From JBHENN01 sp046262015 (GTDB lineage: Bacteria > Actinomycetota > CADDZG01 > WHSQ01): a stretch of DNA of 7,402 nt. A program made the position numbers and the translations under genes. Each line of letters starts with the position of its first letter. Position 1 is the first letter of the stretch. Of this stretch, positions 6,078 through 7,402 are shown one piece after another. Location: positions 1-7,402 of the forward strand of contig JBHENN010000066.1 in assembly GCA_046262015.1 (NCBI GenBank). The letters run 5' to 3'. Below the pieces are notes generated by a model. That model worked only from the letters and a program-made list of their open reading frames with translations, had not been told where the DNA came from and did not search any database.

Positions 6078-6401
6078 ATGCCCCAGATAGGACCCTTCGA
6101 GATCCTCATGGTGGCGGCGATCGCCTTGATCGTGTTCGGTCCTCAGCGGTTGCCCGAGATCGCCCGCGCGGTGGGCAAGGGCCTTGCCGAGATGAGGCGG
6201 ATGGCCACGGACCTGCGCGACGAGTTCGAAGCGGGCCTCGAGGTCGACGACGAGGACGACTCGGGGGAACCTCCGGAGGCGCCCGTGTCGCACCCGCTCG
6301 CGCGCGCCACGGGTGAGAGCACCGCGCTAGAGGAGGGGGACGGAGCCGCGCGGCCCGAGGCGCCCGCCGAGGTCGAGGGTCCGCCGGACGCAGCCCGGTG
6401 A
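6078..6401 (+). CDS. tatA: Sec-independent protein translocase TatA/TatB family subunit
   Basis: This 107-residue protein is the single-span Tat component that either assembles the translocation pore (TatA) or, with TatC, receives twin-arginine signal peptides (TatB). It has a very short N-terminal region, one hydrophobic helix at about 7-20 (FEILMVAAIALIVF), the hinge FGPQRLPE, an amphipathic helix at about 25-53 (IARAVGKGLAEMRRMATDLR), and a long acidic Pro/Ala-rich tail. The slot between pafC and tatC is occupied by tatA in M. tuberculosis. However, Glu8 and the IG-x2-E...GPQRLP pattern are typical of TatB, while GKGLAEMRR resembles TatA, so the subtype is uncertain. The stop overlaps the tatC GTG by four bases (GTGA), which supports the tat assignment and coupling. 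The ATG at 6078 gives the expected short N-terminus facing the outside. Confidence 0.9.
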   Translation: MPQIGPFEILMVAAIALIVFGPQRLPEIARAVGKGLAEMRRMATDLRDEFEAGLEVDDEDDSGEPPEAPVSHPLARATGESTALEEGDGAARPEAPAEVEGPPDAAR

Positions 6402-7213
6402 ACGGCGCCGGGGATCTGAGACGCCGCCGCCTGAGGTTCCTCCGGCGGCGGAAGCGGCGCAGGAGCGCGGTCGCGATGTCGATGGTCGAGCACCTCGCCG
6501 AGCTGCGGACCCGGCTCGTGATCTCTCTCCTCGCCTTCGTGGTGGTGTCCGCCGTCGCGTTCGCCCTGTTCGATCCGATCATCACCTTCCTTCGAGGCCC
6601 CCTGTGCGACCTCCCGCGCGACAAGTTGGGACCCCAGGGATGCGACCTCTTCTTCACCGGCGCGCTCGGGGGTTTCCAGGTACGCCTCAAGGTCGCGGCG
6701 ATGGGCGGGATGATCTTCTCCGCGCCGATCTGGCTCTACCAGCTGTGGGCTTTCATCGTGCCCGGCTTGCACGCCAACGAGCGCCGCTACGCGGTGCCGT
6801 TCGTCGCCACCTCCGTGAGCTTGTTCCTCGTCGGCGTGACCGCCGCCTATCTGTCGCTGCCCGCGGGCCTTCGGTTCCTGGTCGGGGTTGGGGGCGAGAA
6901 CCTCGTGCCGCTGTTCCGCGCCGAGGAGTACCTCAACTTCGTGGGTCTGATGTTGATCGCGTTCGGCATCATGTTCGAGCTGCCGCTGGTGTTGTTCTTC
7001 CTGGGTCTGGCGGGAGCGTTCACCCCGGCTCAGATGCGAACCCACCGCAAGGCCGCGCTCGTCGGCATATGCGCGCTCTCGGCCGTGATCACCCCCACTC
7101 AGGACCCGTTCACGTTCGTGGCGATGGCGATCCCGTTGTACGGGCTGTTCGAGTTGACGATCGTCCTGCTGGGGCGCACCCTGCGCCGGAAGCCCGCGCG
7201 CGAGTCGGTATAG
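6398..7213 (+). CDS. tatC: Sec-independent protein translocase subunit TatC
   Basis: TatC is the six-span membrane core of the twin-arginine translocase; it binds the RR signal peptide and organises TatA/B to export folded proteins. The family start motif MVEHLAELRTRL is at 29-40. Membrane spans fall at about 40-58, 97-120, 132-153, 180-203, 217-232 and 238-257. Glu128 (PGLHANERR) and Glu194 (FELP) correspond to the signal-peptide-site glutamates of E. coli TatC, and TPTQDP precedes the last span. Cys70 and Cys82 in the first external loop could form a disulfide. The GTG at 6398 overlaps the upstream stop and yields 271 residues with an Arg-rich lead (RRRRLRFLRRRKRRR at 8-22); the ATG at 6476 or 6482 would instead give the usual N-terminus. 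I prefer the GTG because of the GTGA overlap, with moderate certainty. Confidence 0.94.
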   Translation: MNGAGDLRRRRLRFLRRRKRRRSAVAMSMVEHLAELRTRLVISLLAFVVVSAVAFALFDPIITFLRGPLCDLPRDKLGPQGCDLFFTGALGGFQVRLKVAAMGGMIFSAPIWLYQLWAFIVPGLHANERRYAVPFVATSVSLFLVGVTAAYLSLPAGLRFLVGVGGENLVPLFRAEEYLNFVGLMLIAFGIMFELPLVLFFLGLAGAFTPAQMRTHRKAALVGICALSAVITPTQDPFTFVAMAIPLYGLFELTIVLLGRTLRRKPARESV

Positions 7214-7214
7214 T
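7209..7214 (+). promoter_or_regulatory. Putative -10 element TATAGT before the last gene
   Basis: TATAGT overlaps the tatC stop codon and ends eight bases before the ATG at 7223. It is the closest match to TATAAT in the window. The gap to the ATG lacks a Shine-Dalgarno, again consistent with a leaderless start, although the spacing is two bases longer than in the other three cases. Confidence 0.4.
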
Positions 7215-7222
7215 CGCCGGCC

Positions 7223-7402
7223 ATGGCGATAAAGGGCAAGAAGAAGAGCCAGAGCAGGGGCAGCCAGGGGCAGCGCCGGCCCGCGGCCGCGCCCCGGCCC
7301 ACCTACGCACCGCGCCGCGCGACGCGGTGGTACCAAACGCCGGCCGGGCGTCTCGCGGCCATCACGCTCGGGCTGCTCCTCCTCGGGACGGTGTTCTACG
7401 TG
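7223..7402 (+). CDS. Basic single-span membrane protein, N-terminal part (cut by window end)
   Basis: The frame is open from ATG 7223 to the end of the window, giving 60 residues. Residues 1-43 are strongly basic and low in complexity (MAIKGKKKSQSRG, then Arg/Pro/Ala-rich, then ATRWYQTPAGR). A hydrophobic stretch (LAAITLGLLLLGTVFYV, 44-60) follows that looks like a membrane segment or uncleaved anchor. A positive N-terminus ahead of a single span predicts the N-terminus inside the cell and the rest outside. I do not recognise the family, and the functional domain is beyond the window. It begins nine bases after tatC, so it may be co-expressed with the tat genes. In M. tuberculosis helY follows tatC; this N-terminus does not look like a helicase. 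Confidence 0.6.
   Translation, partial: MAIKGKKKSQSRGSQGQRRPAAAPRPTYAPRRATRWYQTPAGRLAAITLGLLLLGTVFYV

Noticed and set aside
6143..7336. 397-residue open frame on the - strand across tatA/B and tatC
   Set aside because: It is a low-complexity Glu/Arg/His-rich translation opposite clear Tat genes, a GC-driven shadow with no family resemblance.
1..7402. tRNA, rRNA, CRISPR arrays, insertion sequences, attachment sites or phage genes
   Set aside because: None seen: coding is nearly continuous on one strand, there are no spaced palindromic repeats or transposase motifs, and every gap is under 100 bases.

Overview
The window is high-GC DNA (about two-thirds G+C by eye), with every supported gene on the + strand. 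It comes from an actinobacterium (Actinomycetota) that carries the Pup-proteasome system. Gene order and protein sequence match the actinobacterial proteasome locus: prcB (3' part only), prcA, pafA, a DUF3866-type gene, pafB, pafC, a small zinc-ribbon gene, a tatA/B-type gene, tatC, and the start of a small basic membrane protein cut by the window end. Mycobacterium tuberculosis keeps pafA-pafB-pafC-tatA-tatC in the same order. The two inserted genes (DUF3866 and zinc ribbon) and the direct prcA-pafA junction suggest a lineage other than the mycobacteria, but I cannot name the class or genus from this window.

Bases 1-1068 encode the C-terminal part of the proteasome beta subunit and the complete alpha subunit, which together form the 20S core. 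Bases 1111-2463 encode PafA, the ligase that joins the ubiquitin-like protein Pup to target lysines. The DUF3866 protein (2463-3542) overlaps the pafA stop by one base and is the least understood member of the cluster. Bases 3566-5586 encode PafB and PafC, paired WYL-domain transcription factors known in mycobacteria as a DNA-damage-responsive activator. Pup, Dop and the Mpa/ARC ATPase are not in the window. If present they may lie upstream of prcB.

From 5587 the theme changes. A 91-base, relatively A-rich leader holds a triple CGAGCGAAA repeat, followed by a 111-residue zinc-ribbon protein. Then come the twin-arginine translocation genes tatA/B and tatC, which form a membrane channel exporting folded proteins. 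The last 180 bases begin a Lys/Arg-rich protein with one membrane segment.

Translation starts fall into three types. One start (prcA) has a clear Shine-Dalgarno. Three genes (DUF3866, pafC, tatC) overlap the upstream stop by 1 to 4 bases and look translationally coupled. Three genes (pafA, pafB, tatA/B) have no usable Shine-Dalgarno but carry a TANNNT -10-like hexamer exactly six bases before the start codon, as expected of leaderless transcripts. The last gene has a similar element at eight bases. The cluster may therefore be several leaderless transcription units rather than one long operon.
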